64,000 nt of DNA from Variovorax paradoxus (GTDB lineage: Bacteria; Pseudomonadota; Gammaproteobacteria; Burkholderiales; Burkholderiaceae_C): contig NZ_CP046622.1 of NCBI RefSeq assembly GCF_009755665.1, positions 4,836,001 to 4,900,000 of the forward strand, given 5' to 3'. Every line of letters begins with the position of its first letter. Position 1 is the first letter of the stretch. A program made the position numbers and the translations under genes. Positions 34,396 to 44,957 of this stretch are shown here, in pieces. A model generated the notes under the pieces. The model was given only the letters and a program-made list of their open reading frames with translations, made no database searches and was not told the DNA's origin.

Positions 34396-35361
34396 ATGAC
34401 CATTTACTTACATCCAGCAGACAACGCCCGCAACCCGGGCGATCTTAACGACCCCTCGGCGGACGCCGAAGAGGTGGCCGAGCGCGACCTGAATCCGCCC
34501 TGCGTGCTGGTCTTCAACGCCAGCGACCCGAGCGGTGCCGGCGGCTTGGGCGCCGACGCCCTGGCCATGGCGTCGGTGGGCGCCCACATGCTTCCCGTAG
34601 TGACAGGGGCGTACGCCCGTGACACGGCGGAGATATTCGACCATTTCGCCTTCGACGAGGAGGCCGTGGCCGAGCAGGCGCGCGCCATCCTCGAGGACGT
34701 GGAAGTCCAGCTCATCAAGGTCGGCTTCGTGGGCAGCCCCGACACCCTGAGCACCATCGCCGAGACCGCCTCCGACTACCCCGAAGTGCCGCTGGTGGCC
34801 TATATGCCCAACCTGTCGTGGTGGGACGAGAACCTGATCGAGCCCTATCTGGACGCATTTCGGGAGTTACTTTTGCCGCAGGCCACAGTGTTGGTTGGAA
34901 ACCACAGTACGCTGTGGCGGTGGCTGCTTCCCGACTGGAGCGGCGACCGTCCGCCCGGCGCGCGCGACATCGCCAAGGCTGCGGGGGAGTTCGGCGTGCC
35001 CTACACCCTGGTAACCGGCATGGTGCTGCCCGACCAGTTCATCGACAACGTGCTGGCCTCCCCGCAGTCAGTGCTCGCCAGCGAAAAGTACGAGCGGCTC
35101 GAAGCCGTTTTTGCCGGCGCGGGCGACACCCTGTCGGCCGCGCTGGCCGCCCTGCTCGCAAGCGGCACCGACCTGGTGGCTGCCACCAGCGAAGCCCTGG
35201 CCTACATGGACCGCTGCCTCGACGCGGGCTTCAGGCCCGGCATGGGCCACGTGCTGCCCGACCGCCTGTTCTGGGCCGAGCCCGAAGACGACGAAGACGA
35301 CGGTGAAGACCCCGACGCATCCCCAGACTTTGCCCTGCCCCCTCACGACACCAGACATTGA
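34396..35361 (+). CDS. thiD: ThiD-like hydroxymethylpyrimidine (phosphate) kinase, divergent
   Basis: A 321-residue ribokinase-fold protein resembling phosphomethylpyrimidine kinase: [20 protein letters not shown] (about 42-61), VTGAYARDT, and the anion-hole block [15 protein letters not shown] (about 241-255). The usual DPV-MV-KSG segment is replaced by [13 protein letters not shown], and both ends carry extra acidic tails (a DDEDDGED stretch near the C-terminus). It may make HMP diphosphate for thiamine, but a changed substrate is possible. Its stop overlaps the hemL start (TGATG), so the two are coupled. Confidence 0.8.
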   Translation: MTIYLHPADNARNPGDLNDPSADAEEVAERDLNPPCVLVFNASDPSGAGGLGADALAMASVGAHMLPVVTGAYARDTAEIFDHFAFDEEAVAEQARAILEDVEVQLIKVGFVGSPDTLSTIAETASDYPEVPLVAYMPNLSWWDENLIEPYLDAFRELLLPQATVLVGNHSTLWRWLLPDWSGDRPPGARDIAKAAGEFGVPYTLVTGMVLPDQFIDNVLASPQSVLASEKYERLEAVFAGAGDTLSAALAALLASGTDLVAATSEALAYMDRCLDAGFRPGMGHVLPDRLFWAEPEDDEDDGEDPDASPDFALPPHDTRH

Positions 35362-36656
35362 TGCCAAACGCTGACCAAAACGACATTCTTTTCGACCGCG
35401 CCCGCGCCGTCATTCCCGGCGGCGTCAATTCGCCCGTGCGCGCCTTCAAGGCCGTGGGCGGCACGCCGCGCTTCATCCGCCGTGCCGAAGGCGCCTACTT
35501 CTGGGACGCCAACGACAAGCGCTACATCGACTACATCGGATCGTGGGGGCCGATGATCCTGGGCCACGGCCATCCGGCCGTCGTCGAGGCGGTGCAGAAG
35601 GCCGTACTGGAAGGCTTTTCGTACGGCGCGCCGACCGAGCGCGAGATCGAACTGGCCGAAGCCATCCTCGCGCTGGTGCCGTCGATGGAGATGGTGCGGC
35701 TGGTGAGCTCGGGCACCGAAGCCGCCATGAGCGCGCTGCGCCTCGCGCGCGGCGCCACCGGCCGCAAGCACATCATCAAGTTCGAAGGCTGCTACCACGG
35801 CCATGCCGACGCGCTGCTGGTCAAGGCCGGTTCGGGCCTGGCCACCTTCGGCCACCCGACCTCGGCCGGCGTGCCGCCCGAGGTCACGCAGCACACGCTG
35901 GTGCTCGAGTACAACAACATCACGCAACTCGAAGAAGCCTTTGCGCTGCATGGCAACGACATCGCCTGCCTGATGATCGAGGCGATTGCCGGCAACATGA
36001 ACTTCGTACGCGCCACGGCCGAATTTGCCAAGCGCTGCCGCGACCTGTGCACGCAGCACGGCGCGCTGCTGGTGTTCGACGAAGTGATGACCGGCTTTCG
36101 CGTGGGCCTGCACGGCGCGCAAGGCGTGCTGGGCATCACGCCCGACCTCACGGTGCTCGGCAAGGTCATCGGCGGCGGCATGCCGCTGGCGGCCTTCGGC
36201 GGCCCGCGCGCCATCATGGAGCAGCTTGCGCCGCTAGGCCCGGTCTACCAGGCCGGCACGCTCTCGGGCAATCCCGTTGCCACGGCCTGCGGATTGGCAA
36301 CGCTGAAGGAAATCGCGAGGCCGGGCTTCTATGAAGCGCTGTCGAAGAAAACGCAATCGCTGGTCGAGGGCCTCAAGGCTGCCGCCGCGGCCGAAGGCCA
36401 GCCCTTCAACGCCGACAGCGAAGGCGGCATGTTCGGCTTCTTCCTCATGAACGAGCTGCCGCAGAACTACGCCACCGTAATGACCACCGACAACGCAAAG
36501 TTCAATGCGCTGTTCCATGGCCTGCTCGACCGCGGCGTGTACATCGCACCGGCTCTTTACGAAGCGGGCTTTGTGAGCGCCGCGCACAGCGACGACGACA
36601 TCGCCGCCACGATCGAGGCCGCAAGGCAGATCTTCAAGGCCTCCGGGCCCCGTTAA
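35361..36656 (+). CDS. hemL: Glutamate-1-semialdehyde 2,1-aminomutase
   Basis: A 431-residue PLP enzyme that makes 5-aminolevulinate for haem from glutamate-1-semialdehyde. Family blocks [42 protein letters not shown] and [11 protein letters not shown] are intact, and the PLP lysine lies in [16 protein letters not shown] (about 267). The ATG overlaps the thiD-like stop. A hairpin terminator separates its end from the convergent purH. Confidence 0.96.
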   Translation: MPNADQNDILFDRARAVIPGGVNSPVRAFKAVGGTPRFIRRAEGAYFWDANDKRYIDYIGSWGPMILGHGHPAVVEAVQKAVLEGFSYGAPTEREIELAEAILALVPSMEMVRLVSSGTEAAMSALRLARGATGRKHIIKFEGCYHGHADALLVKAGSGLATFGHPTSAGVPPEVTQHTLVLEYNNITQLEEAFALHGNDIACLMIEAIAGNMNFVRATAEFAKRCRDLCTQHGALLVFDEVMTGFRVGLHGAQGVLGITPDLTVLGKVIGGGMPLAAFGGPRAIMEQLAPLGPVYQAGTLSGNPVATACGLATLKEIARPGFYEALSKKTQSLVEGLKAAAAAEGQPFNADSEGGMFGFFLMNELPQNYATVMTTDNAKFNALFHGLLDRGVYIAPALYEAGFVSAAHSDDDIAATIEAARQIFKASGPR

Positions 36657-36675
36657 GGCCGAACCTCCGGCCAAG

Positions 36676-36724
36676 AAAAAGCCGGGCTGCGCACGCCAGC
36701 AAAACGCTGGCGGTACAGCCCGGC
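36676..36724 (-). terminator. Terminator of purH (minus strand)
   Basis: GCCGGGCTG (36681-36689) pairs with CAGCCCGGC (36716-36724), and inside it CGCCAGC (36694-36700) pairs with GCTGGCG (36706-36712). Read on the minus strand the structure is followed by TTTTTCTTGG, fitting an intrinsic terminator for the purH operon. It lies between the convergent hemL and purH genes. Confidence 0.8.
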
Positions 36725-36747
36725 CTTGCCCGAAGGGCGGTTGATGC

Positions 36748-38355
36748 TCAGTGACGGAAGTGGCGCACGCCCGAAAGCACCATGACCACGCCGCGCTCGT
36801 CGGCCGCGTCGATCACTTCCTGGTCGCGCATCGAACCGCCCGGCTGAATGACGCAGCTCGCACCGGCGTCGACCACCACGTCGAGGCCGTCGCGGAACGG
36901 GAAGAAGGCATCGCTCGCCACCGCCGTGTCCTTGAGCGACAGGCCCGCATGCTCGGCCTTGATGCTCGCGATGCGCGCCGAATCGAGGCGGCTCATCTGG
37001 CCCGCGCCCACGCCCATGGTCATGCCGCCGGCGCAAAACACGATGGCGTTGCTCTTCACATACTTGGCAACCTTCCATGCAAACAGCAGGTCTTGCAGCT
37101 GCTCGGGCGTGGGTTGCTTCTTCGTGACCACCTTGAGGTCGCTGGCCGCGAGCTCGTGGTTGTCGGCGGTCTGGATCAAGAGGCCCGAGCCGACGCGCTT
37201 CACGTCCATCGCGTTGCGGCCGTTGTCCCAGTCGGTGGCGCCACCCTTGGGCAGGGCGATTTCGAGCACGCGCACGTTGAGCTTGGCCTTGGTTGCCTGG
37301 AACACCTCGAGCGCCTCGGGCGTGTAGCCCGGTGCCATCAGCACTTCGACGAACTGCTTGTTAACGGCCTGCGCAGTGGCAAGGTCCACCGGGCGGTTGA
37401 AGGCGATGATGCCGCCGAAGGCCGAGGTCGGATCGGTCTTGAACGCCTTGCCGTAGGCCTCGAGCGCGTCCGCGCCCACGGCCACGCCGCACGGGTTGGC
37501 GTGCTTCACGATCACGCACGCGGGCACGTCGAAGCTCTTCACGCATTCCCATGCGGCGTCCGCATCGGCGATGTTGTTGTAGCTGAGCTCCTTGCCCTGC
37601 AATTGCTTCGCCGACACGAGCGAGCCCGGCGCCGGATACAGGTCGCGATAGAACGCGGCCTGCTGATGCGGGTTCTCGCCGTAGCGCAGGTCCTGCACCT
37701 TCACGAAGCGGCCGTTGCTTTGCGCAGGGAACAGCGAGCGCGTGGGCGAAGGCTGGCCGATGCTGGCCTCGAAGTCGATGGCCGAAAGATAGTCGCTGAT
37801 GGCGCCGTCGTAGTCGGCGATGCGGTTGAACGCGGCCACCGAGAACGCGAACTTGGTCTTGTCGCTGAGCTTGCCGCCGGCCTGGAGCTCGGCCAGCGCC
37901 ACGGGGTATTGCGAGGCGTCGGTCAGCACGCCCACGTCTTTCCAGTTCTTGGCCGCGCTGCGCACCATGGCCGGTCCGCCGATGTCGATGTTCTCGATGG
38001 CGTCTTCGAGCGTGCAGCCGGCCTTGGCCACTGTGGCTTCGAACGGATAGAGATTGACCACCAGCAGGTCGATGGTGTCGATGCCGTGTTCCTGGATGGC
38101 CGCCACGTGCGCGGGCAGGTCGCGGCGCGCCAGCAGGCCGCCGTGAATCTTGGGGTGCAGCGTCTTCACGCGGCCATCGAGCATTTCAGGAAAACCGGTG
38201 TGGTCGGCCACTTCGGTCACGGGCAGGCCGGCGTCGGCCAGCAGCTTGGCGGTGCCGCCGGTGGACAAGAGCTTGATGCCGAGTCCGTGCAGCGCTTGCG
38301 CGAATTCGAGGATGCCGGTTTTGTCGGAGACGGAGATGAGTGCGGTCTGGGCCAT
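36748..38355 (-). CDS. purH: Bifunctional AICAR transformylase / IMP cyclohydrolase
   Basis: A 535-residue enzyme for the last two steps of IMP synthesis. The N-terminal cyclohydrolase domain has [15 protein letters not shown] and STGGTAKLL. The transformylase domain has the catalytic KHANPCGVA block (about 277-285) and [15 protein letters not shown]. It is last in the dusB-fis-purH unit, 16 bases after fis. Confidence 0.97.
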   Translation of the reverse strand: MAQTALISVSDKTGILEFAQALHGLGIKLLSTGGTAKLLADAGLPVTEVADHTGFPEMLDGRVKTLHPKIHGGLLARRDLPAHVAAIQEHGIDTIDLLVVNLYPFEATVAKAGCTLEDAIENIDIGGPAMVRSAAKNWKDVGVLTDASQYPVALAELQAGGKLSDKTKFAFSVAAFNRIADYDGAISDYLSAIDFEASIGQPSPTRSLFPAQSNGRFVKVQDLRYGENPHQQAAFYRDLYPAPGSLVSAKQLQGKELSYNNIADADAAWECVKSFDVPACVIVKHANPCGVAVGADALEAYGKAFKTDPTSAFGGIIAFNRPVDLATAQAVNKQFVEVLMAPGYTPEALEVFQATKAKLNVRVLEIALPKGGATDWDNGRNAMDVKRVGSGLLIQTADNHELAASDLKVVTKKQPTPEQLQDLLFAWKVAKYVKSNAIVFCAGGMTMGVGAGQMSRLDSARIASIKAEHAGLSLKDTAVASDAFFPFRDGLDVVVDAGASCVIQPGGSMRDQEVIDAADERGVVMVLSGVRHFRH

Positions 38356-38371
38356 GGAATATGCCGTGTAG

Positions 38372-38608
38372 TTATTTCAAAAGTTTGTGTTCAACCAGCT
38401 TCTTGCGAAGCGTGTTGCGATTCAGGCCCAACCATTGCGCAGCCTTCGACTGGTTTCCCTCGGCGCGCGTCATCACGACATCGAGCAAGGGTTTCTCGAC
38501 CACGCGCACGAGCATCTCGTACATGCCGTCGGGTTCGGTGCCGCGCAAATCGCGAAAGTAGCTGTCCAGACTGGTGCGAACGCAGTCCTCGATGTGTTTC
38601 TTGCTCAT
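38372..38608 (-). CDS. fis: Fis family DNA-binding protein
   Basis: A 78-residue Fis protein. The C-terminal helix-turn-helix [25 protein letters not shown] (about 53-77) is characteristic. It acts as a nucleoid protein and growth-phase regulator. The start MSKKHIEDC is chosen as the family start; the frame runs open upstream into dusB out of phase. Gene order dusB-fis is the classical arrangement. Confidence 0.93.
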   Translation of the reverse strand: MSKKHIEDCVRTSLDSYFRDLRGTEPDGMYEMLVRVVEKPLLDVVMTRAEGNQSKAAQWLGLNRNTLRKKLVEHKLLK

Positions 38609-38630
38609 GCTTTTCTTCTCTTCTTCTCTC

Positions 38631-39689
38631 TCAATCAGCGGCGCAAGCCGCCTCCTCTTCACCGGACAGCTCTTCGGCCGCCTGGTGCACGGGCATGCGG
38701 TCCATGCGGTCCGCCAACCCGTCGAAATAATCGCCGACCGCACGCAGCTGCGCGGCGGAATCTTCGATGGTGTTCATCTGCGCGCGGAAGGCTTCGCCGT
38801 CCGCAAGCGTACGCACATACCAGCCGATGTGCTTGCGCGCAGTGCGCACGCCGCTGAACTCGCCGTAGAGCGCATAGTGCTCCACCAGATGATCGAGCAG
38901 CAAGCGGCGAACCTCTATGACGAGCGGGGGCGCAAGATGCGTACCCGTTGCAAGAAAGTGAGAAATCTCACGAAAGATCCACGGCCGGCCTTGCGCTGCA
39001 CGGCCGATCATCACCGCATCGGCACCGGTGGCCGCGAGCACGTCGCGCGCCTTCTCCGGTGAATTGATGTCGCCGTTGGCCACCACGGGAATGCGCACCG
39101 CGGCCTTCACCGCGGCAATGGTGTCGTACTCGGCGCTGCCCTTGTAGCCCTGCTCGCGGGTACGGCCATGCACGGTGAGCATCTGCACGCCGGCCGATTC
39201 AAAATCGCGCGCGAGCCTCACCGCATTGCGGTGCTCCTGGCTCCAGCCGGTGCGCATCTTGAGCGTGACCGGCACGTTGAAAGGTTGCGCCGCATTCACC
39301 ACCGCCTGCACGATCTCGCGCGCCAGCGGCTCGTCGCGCATCAACGCCGAGCCGGCCCACTTGTTGCAGACCTTCTTGGCCGGGCAGCCCATGTTGATGT
39401 CGATGATCTGCGCGCCACGCTCGATGTTGTAGACCGTGGCCTCGGCCATCATGGCCGCGTCGGTGCCGGCAATCTGAACCGCAATGGGGCCGGGCTCGCC
39501 GTCATGGTTGGCGCGGCGCGATGTCTTGAGCGTGTTCCACAGGTCTTTGCGCGAGGTCACCATCTCGCTGACCGCATAGCCCGCGCCAAGCTGGCGGCAC
39601 AGCATGCGAAAAGGCCGGTCCGTCACGCCGGCCATCGGCGCGGCGAACAGGCGGTTTTCCAGCGTGTGGGTGCCGATCTGCAAGGTCAT
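38631..39689 (-). CDS. dusB: tRNA-dihydrouridine synthase B
   Basis: A 352-residue FMN enzyme reducing uridine to dihydrouridine in the tRNA D-loop. Landmarks are LFAAPMAGVTDRPFRMLC (about 14-31), the catalytic Cys in MGCPAKKVCNKWAGSALM, VTLKMRTGW, and VMIGRAAQGRPWIF. The start MTLQIGTHTL matches family starts, though the sequence before it (CTCTCCTCC) is the opposite of a ribosome site. A start further upstream at 39791 is open but unlike the family. Confidence 0.94.
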   Translation of the reverse strand: MTLQIGTHTLENRLFAAPMAGVTDRPFRMLCRQLGAGYAVSEMVTSRKDLWNTLKTSRRANHDGEPGPIAVQIAGTDAAMMAEATVYNIERGAQIIDINMGCPAKKVCNKWAGSALMRDEPLAREIVQAVVNAAQPFNVPVTLKMRTGWSQEHRNAVRLARDFESAGVQMLTVHGRTREQGYKGSAEYDTIAAVKAAVRIPVVANGDINSPEKARDVLAATGADAVMIGRAAQGRPWIFREISHFLATGTHLAPPLVIEVRRLLLDHLVEHYALYGEFSGVRTARKHIGWYVRTLADGEAFRAQMNTIEDSAAQLRAVGDYFDGLADRMDRMPVHQAAEELSGEEEAACAAD

Positions 39690-39870
39690 GGAGGAGAGAG
39701 CGTCGCGAGTTCGGCTGCTGAAAAATGAGGCACGATTGTAGCCACGCGCGATTTCGGCGACTGAAACGATTTGCGCCTGGGGTAGGGGCATAAAACCGGG
39801 CGGCTTCGGCGCTTTCTCCGACCCGTACAGGCAAGCGGGCTACCTATACTGCGTCGACTCATTTCACCTT

Positions 39871-40341
39871 ATGCAAGCCTGGCTCGACGCTCTTCTGGCG
39901 CTACTCGCGCTTCCGCAATACGGACTCTCTACGCTGTTCATCGCGGCCTTCGTCTCGGCCACGCTGCTGCCGGTGGGTTCCGAGCCCATTCTTTTCGGCT
40001 TGCTCAAGCTCAACCCCGAACTGTTCTGGCCGGCGGTTCTGGTGGCGACGGCGGGCAACACGCTGGGCGGTGCGGTCGACTGGTGGATCGGCTACGGCGC
40101 GCACAAGGTCGCAGACAAATACTCGCACTCGAAACATCATGTGCGCGTATTGAGTTGGCTGGAGCGGCTCGGCCCCAAGGCCTGCCTCTTGAGCTGGCTG
40201 CCGATCGTCGGCGATCCGCTCTGCGCGGTGGCGGGTTGGCTCAAGCTGCCGTTCTGGCCATGCCTTGGATACATGGTGATCGGCAAATTCTTGCGCTACG
40301 TGTGCATGACGGTGGCGCTGCTCTACATCTTTCCGGGGTAG
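39871..40341 (+). CDS. yqaA: YqaA family inner-membrane protein
   Basis: A 156-residue membrane protein of the YqaA/DedA-like (VTT) group: ATLLPVGSEPILFGLLKLNPE, ATAGNTLGGAVDWWIGYGA and LLSWLPIVGDPLCAVAGWLKL are typical. It has about four hydrophobic segments. Relatives scramble lipids or transport ions; the role of this one is not known. TATACT at 39845-39850 could be its -10 element. Confidence 0.85.
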   Translation: MQAWLDALLALLALPQYGLSTLFIAAFVSATLLPVGSEPILFGLLKLNPELFWPAVLVATAGNTLGGAVDWWIGYGAHKVADKYSHSKHHVRVLSWLERLGPKACLLSWLPIVGDPLCAVAGWLKLPFWPCLGYMVIGKFLRYVCMTVALLYIFPG

Positions 40342-40357
40342 CCCCGGCGCACGCGCT

Positions 40358-41032
40358 TCAGCTCAACAGATCGTAGGGGCCGCCGCGTTCCAGCGCACGC
40401 CGGTAGGCCGGGCGCGCGTAGATGCGCTCCAGATAGGCCATGAGGCGGGGGCGCGTTGCATTCAGGCCGCCGCGCGCCTGCGAGGCTTCGACGGGAAAGC
40501 TCATCTGGATGTCGGCGCCCGTGAACTCATTGCCCGCAAACCATTCGCTCTTGCCGAGCTCGGCTTCCATGAAGTTCAGGTGGCTCTCGATGTTGGGCAC
40601 GACGATGGCCGCCTTGGCCTTGCCCGAAATCATCTTCGCGACCGGCTTCACGAAGAAAGGCATCTTGCTGCGCTCGATCTTGTCGAACACCAGCTTCAGC
40701 AGCAGCGGCGACATGGCCGTGCCTTCTGCAAAGTGCAGCCAGTAGCGGTAGCGCAGCGCCTCTGCCGTGCCCGGCGCCGGCGCCAGTTGGCCGTTGCCGT
40801 AGCGCTCGATCACCGTCTCGATGATCGCGCCCGATTCCGCGAGCGTGAGCCCGTCGTCCGTCGTGACCACCGGCGACTTGCCCAGCGGATGAACGGCCCG
40901 CAGCGAAGCGGGCGCCAACATGGTCTTCGGATCGCGCTGGTAGTGAACGATCTCGTAAGGCAGCCCGAGTTCTTCGAGAAGCCACAGCACGCGCTGCGAG
41001 CGCGAGTTGTTCAGGTGATGGACGGTGAGCAC
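40358..41032 (-). CDS. Glutathione S-transferase family protein
   Basis: A 224-residue GST with the thioredoxin-fold N-terminal domain (HHLNNSRSQRVLWLLEELGLPYE, SPVVTTDDGLTLAESGAI: the cis-Pro and glutathione gamma-Glu loops) and an all-helical C-terminal domain (about 90-220). The start is GTG (MLTVHHLNNSR), as no ATG fits. It is convergent with yqaA and lies 10 bases downstream of ychF. Confidence 0.88.
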   Translation of the reverse strand: MLTVHHLNNSRSQRVLWLLEELGLPYEIVHYQRDPKTMLAPASLRAVHPLGKSPVVTTDDGLTLAESGAIIETVIERYGNGQLAPAPGTAEALRYRYWLHFAEGTAMSPLLLKLVFDKIERSKMPFFVKPVAKMISGKAKAAIVVPNIESHLNFMEAELGKSEWFAGNEFTGADIQMSFPVEASQARGGLNATRPRLMAYLERIYARPAYRRALERGGPYDLLS

Positions 41033-41042
41033 GTGGCGAGCT

Positions 41043-42134
41043 TCACGAGCTGAAGAGGAAGTTCATCACGTCGCCGTCTTTCACGACGTATTCCTTGCCT
41101 TCCGAACGCATCTTGCCCGCGTCCTTCGCGCCCTGTTCGCCCTTGTAGGCGATGTAGTCCTCGAACGCGATGGTCTGGGCACGGATGTAGCCCTTTTCGA
41201 AGTCGCCGTGAATCACGCCCGCTGCCTGCGGACCGGTGTCGCCGATGTGGATGGTCCAGGCGCGCACTTCCTTCACGCCGGCGGTGAAGTAGGTCTGCAG
41301 GCCCAGCAGCTTGAAGGCCGCGCGAATCAGGCGGTTGAGGCCCGGCTCTTCCTGGCCGATTTCGGCAAGGAACATCTTCTTGTCTTCGTCGTCCATCTCG
41401 GCCAGGTCGGCTTCGATCTTGGCGCAGATGGCGACCACGGGAGCGCCCTGCTTGGCCGCGTACTCGCGCAGGCGGTCGAGGTACGGGTTGTTCTCGAAGC
41501 CGTCTTCGGCCACGTTGCCGACGAACATCGCGGGCTTGGCGGTGATGAGCGTGAAGCTCTTGACCAGCGGCTGCTCTTCCTTGGTGAACTCGAGCGCGCG
41601 CACCGGCGTGTTCTCGTTCAGCGCGGCCTGGCAGCGCTCGAGCAGGCCGACGAGCTTCTGCGCGTCCTTGTCGCCTGAGCGGGCCACCTTGGTGTGGCGG
41701 TGTAGCGCCTTCTCTACCGTGGCCAGGTCGGCCAGGCAGAGCTCGGTCTGGATCACTTCGATGTCGGAGATCGGGTCGACCTTGCCGGCCACGTGGATCA
41801 CGTTCTCGTCGTCGAAGCAGCGCACCACGTTCACCGTGGCGTCGGTTTCGCGGATGTGCGCAAGAAACTTGTTGCCCAGGCCCTCGCCCGTGCTGGCGCC
41901 GGCCACCAGGCCGGCGATGTCGACGAACTCGACGATGGCGGGCACCACGCGCTCGGGCTTGACGATCTCGCTGAGCTGCGCGAGCCGCGGATCGGGCACT
42001 TCCACCACGCCCACGTTGGGCTCGATGGTGCAGAACGGATAGTTTTCCGCTGCGATACCGGCCTTGGTCAACGCATTGAAAAGGGTGGATTTACCGACGT
42101 TGGGCAGGCCGACGATGCCGCATTGCAAACTCAT
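41043..42134 (-). CDS. ychF: Redox-regulated ATPase YchF
   Basis: A 363-residue Obg-family P-loop protein that prefers ATP. The P-loop is [14 protein letters not shown] (8-21), switch [19 protein letters not shown], and there is a C-terminal TGS domain ([38 protein letters not shown]). It binds ribosomes and takes part in stress responses. The ATG at 42134 has AGAGGA upstream. Confidence 0.96.
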   Translation of the reverse strand: MSLQCGIVGLPNVGKSTLFNALTKAGIAAENYPFCTIEPNVGVVEVPDPRLAQLSEIVKPERVVPAIVEFVDIAGLVAGASTGEGLGNKFLAHIRETDATVNVVRCFDDENVIHVAGKVDPISDIEVIQTELCLADLATVEKALHRHTKVARSGDKDAQKLVGLLERCQAALNENTPVRALEFTKEEQPLVKSFTLITAKPAMFVGNVAEDGFENNPYLDRLREYAAKQGAPVVAICAKIEADLAEMDDEDKKMFLAEIGQEEPGLNRLIRAAFKLLGLQTYFTAGVKEVRAWTIHIGDTGPQAAGVIHGDFEKGYIRAQTIAFEDYIAYKGEQGAKDAGKMRSEGKEYVVKDGDVMNFLFSS

Positions 42135-42235
42135 GGGGGGTCCTCTGGGTAACCCAGGATTTTAGGCGAGCCGGCTCAGCCACCGTTTGCGGGGTGTGCG
42201 AGACAGCTCAAATTGCTCAGGGTTAAACCCAAGTA

Positions 42236-42259
42236 GCAAACGTTTGCGCAAACGTTTTC
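42236..42259. promoter_or_regulatory. Two abutting LacI-family operators before rbsB
   Basis: GCAAACGTTTGC (42236-42247) is a perfect 12-bp palindrome of the LacI/PurR/RbsR type. It is directly followed by GCAAACGTTTTC (42248-42259), a one-mismatch copy. Together they create the 20-bp perfect palindrome AAACGTTTGCGCAAACGTTT (42238-42257). TTAATAT just downstream (about 42264-42270) may be the -10, so a bound repressor would block the promoter. The likely ligand is the RbsR encoded in the operon. Confidence 0.85.
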
Positions 42260-42328
42260 GTTAGTTAATATCGGAGCCCCCGGCAGAGACCGGCGCCCCC
42301 GCTCAACCACCTCAGGAGACACATCACC

Positions 42329-43285
42329 ATGAAGTTCACCCGCCGTACGCTGCAAAGCGCAGCCGCTCTGACGTTGCTGGGCGCCTTCGCCGCCACGCCC
42401 GCCCTCGCCCAAGAGAAGCCCAAGGTGGCGCTGGTCATGAAGTCGCTGGCCAACGAATTCTTCCGCACCATGGAAGACGGCGCCAAGGCGCACCAGAAAG
42501 CCAATGCCTCGCAATACACGCTGGTGGCCAACGGCATCAAGGACGAGACCGACACGGCTGCCCAGATCAAGATGGTCGAGCAGATGATGGCGCAGAAGAT
42601 CAATGCGCTGGTCATTGCGCCGGCCGATTCGAAGGCGCTGGTGCCGGTGGTCAAGGCGGCCATCGACCGGGGCATCCTGGTCGTCAACATCGACAACCAG
42701 TTCGACGCCGCCGCGCTGAAGGAAAAGGGCATCCAGGTGCCTTTCGTCGGCCCTGACAACCGCGCCGGCGCCAAGCTGGTCGGCGACGAGCTGGCCAAGA
42801 GCCTGAAAGCCGGCGACAAGGTCGGCATCATCGAAGGCGTTTCGACCACCTTCAATGCGCAGCAGCGCACCCTCGGCTACCAGGACGCGATGAAGGCCGC
42901 CGGCGTGACGGTGGTGGGCGTGCAGTCGGGCCAGTGGGAAATCGACAAGGGCAACACGGTGGCCGCCGGCATGATGCGCGAGCACCCCGACCTGAAGGCG
43001 CTGCTGGCGGGCAACGACAGCATGGCGCTGGGCGCCGTGGCTGCCGTCAAGGCCGCCGGCAAGACCGGCAAGGTGCTGGTGGTGGGCTACGACAACATCG
43101 GCGCCATCAAGCCGATGCTGAAGGACGGCCGCATGCTTGCCACCGCGGACCAGTTCGCCGCCAAGCAGGCGGTGTTCGGCATCGAGACCGCGCTCAAGGC
43201 GCTGGCCGAGAAAAAGCCGCAGTCGAGCATGCCGGCCGAAGTGAAGACTGACGTGGTGCTGGTCACCAAGACGTCGTCCAAGTAA
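42329..43285 (+). CDS. rbsB: Ribose ABC transporter periplasmic binding protein
   Basis: A 318-residue periplasmic sugar-binding protein. A signal peptide ends in TPALA-QEKPK (about 27). The mature part is a type I periplasmic binding fold: VALVMKSLANEFFRTMEDGAK, LVIAPADSKAL, VVNIDNQFD and VVGYDNIGAIKP. First gene of rbsBACRKD behind the LacI-type operators; AGGAGA precedes the ATG. Confidence 0.93.
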   Translation: MKFTRRTLQSAAALTLLGAFAATPALAQEKPKVALVMKSLANEFFRTMEDGAKAHQKANASQYTLVANGIKDETDTAAQIKMVEQMMAQKINALVIAPADSKALVPVVKAAIDRGILVVNIDNQFDAAALKEKGIQVPFVGPDNRAGAKLVGDELAKSLKAGDKVGIIEGVSTTFNAQQRTLGYQDAMKAAGVTVVGVQSGQWEIDKGNTVAAGMMREHPDLKALLAGNDSMALGAVAAVKAAGKTGKVLVVGYDNIGAIKPMLKDGRMLATADQFAAKQAVFGIETALKALAEKKPQSSMPAEVKTDVVLVTKTSSK

Positions 43286-43307
43286 GCAACAAGAGAAAGA
43301 GTCGCCG

Positions 43308-44957
43308 TTGAACGCATCCGCCGTCGCCATGAATACAGGTCTTGCCACGCCCGTGCTCTCGCTGAGCGCACTCGGCAAGGACTATGCGGCGCCGGTGCTC
43401 GACGACGTTTCGCTGGTACTGAATGCCGGCGAAGTGCTTGCGCTCACGGGCGAGAACGGCGCGGGCAAGAGCACCCTCTCGAAGATCGTCTGCGGCCTGG
43501 TGCAGCCGACGCGCGGCCAGATGCTGCTGGGCGGCACGCCGTTCCAGCCCGCATCGCGCCGCGACGCCGAGCGGCTGGGCGTGCGCATGGTCATGCAGGA
43601 GCTGGGGCTGGTCAACACGCTGTCGGTGGCCGAGAACCTGCTGCTCGACCGGCTGCCCAACCAGACCGGCTGGATTCGCCGCGGCAAACTGCACGACCTG
43701 GCCGCGCAGCAGCTCGCAAAAATCGGCATGCAGAACATCGACCCGGCCACGCCCGTGGCGCGGCTCGGCATTGGCCAGCAGCAGATGGTCGAGATTGCGC
43801 GCAACCTGCAGGACGACACGCGCGTGCTGGTGCTCGACGAGCCCACCGCCATGCTCACGCCGCGCGAAACCTCGCACCTATTCGAGCAGATCGAACTGCT
43901 CAAGGCGCGCGGCGTGGCCATCGTCTATGTGTCGCACCGGCTCGAGGAATTGCAGCGCATTGCCGACCGCGTGGCGGTGCTGCGCGACGGCCGGCTGGTC
44001 GATGTGCGCGCCATGGCCGGCGTGCGCGAATCCGAACTGGTCCAGCGCATGGTGGGACGCGCGGTGCACGAACACGAAGGGCGTGACCGCCGAGTGGCCG
44101 GCCCAGTACTGCTGAGCGCGCGCGGCATCGGCCGCGCCGAGGTCGTGAAGGGCGTGGACATCGACCTGCACGCGGGCGAAGTCATGGGCCTGGCGGGCCT
44201 GGTCGGTTCGGGCCGGACCGAACTCGTGCGGCTGCTGTTCGGTGCGGACCGCGCCGACAGCGGTGAAATTCTTCTATACGACGGCATCGCCAGCACGCAG
44301 CCGGTGCAGCGCGCGCCCAAGGGCTGGCGGTCGCCGATGCAGGCCATTCGCGCGGGCATCGGCCTGGTGACTGAAGACCGTAAGTCGCAAGGCTTGCTGC
44401 TCACGCAGCCGATTCGCGTCAATGCCACGTTGAGCGACCTGGGCGCCATCTCGCACGCCGGCTGGCTGCAACGCGCCAAGGAGCGCGGCATTGCCAAGCG
44501 GCTGGTCGAGCTGCTGCGCATTCGTTCGCGCAGCATCGAGCAGCCCGTTGCCACGCTGAGCGGCGGCAACCAGCAGAAGGTGGTGTTCGCACGCTGGCTG
44601 CACCGCGAATGCAAGGTGCTATTGCTCGACGAGCCCACGCGCGGCGTGGACGTGGGTGCGCGTGCCGACCTGTATGCCGAACTCGACCGCATGACCGAGG
44701 CCGGCAAGGCGCTCTTGATGGTGTCTAGCGACCTGCGCGAGCTGATGGCCATGTGCGACCGCATCGGCGTGATGAGCGCCGGCCGGCTGGTGGCAGTGTT
44801 CGAGCGCGGCCAGTGGAGCGAACAATCGCTGCTCGCCGCCGCTTTCAGCGACGCGGCGGGACGCGCCCCTGCGCCAATGCCGCCGACGCCCCCGATGGCG
44901 GGCTCCGCCATTTCCGATTCGAACAAGGCCCAACCGGCCTCCGCCGAGACACCATGA
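43308..44957 (+). CDS. rbsA: Ribose ABC transporter ATP-binding protein (two ATPase domains)
   Basis: A 549-residue sugar-type ABC ATPase with two nucleotide-binding halves. Walker A of the first is GENGAGKSTL (about 45-54) and its signature region is LGIGQQQMVEIARNL; the second half has GLVGSGRTELVRLLFG and LSGGNQQKVVFARWL. The start is read as TTG at 43308 because AGAAAGAG lies 6 bases upstream; the first ATG (43329) has no ribosome site. The end overlaps rbsC by 4 bases. Confidence 0.93.
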   Translation: MNASAVAMNTGLATPVLSLSALGKDYAAPVLDDVSLVLNAGEVLALTGENGAGKSTLSKIVCGLVQPTRGQMLLGGTPFQPASRRDAERLGVRMVMQELGLVNTLSVAENLLLDRLPNQTGWIRRGKLHDLAAQQLAKIGMQNIDPATPVARLGIGQQQMVEIARNLQDDTRVLVLDEPTAMLTPRETSHLFEQIELLKARGVAIVYVSHRLEELQRIADRVAVLRDGRLVDVRAMAGVRESELVQRMVGRAVHEHEGRDRRVAGPVLLSARGIGRAEVVKGVDIDLHAGEVMGLAGLVGSGRTELVRLLFGADRADSGEILLYDGIASTQPVQRAPKGWRSPMQAIRAGIGLVTEDRKSQGLLLTQPIRVNATLSDLGAISHAGWLQRAKERGIAKRLVELLRIRSRSIEQPVATLSGGNQQKVVFARWLHRECKVLLLDEPTRGVDVGARADLYAELDRMTEAGKALLMVSSDLRELMAMCDRIGVMSAGRLVAVFERGQWSEQSLLAAAFSDAAGRAPAPMPPTPPMAGSAISDSNKAQPASAETP

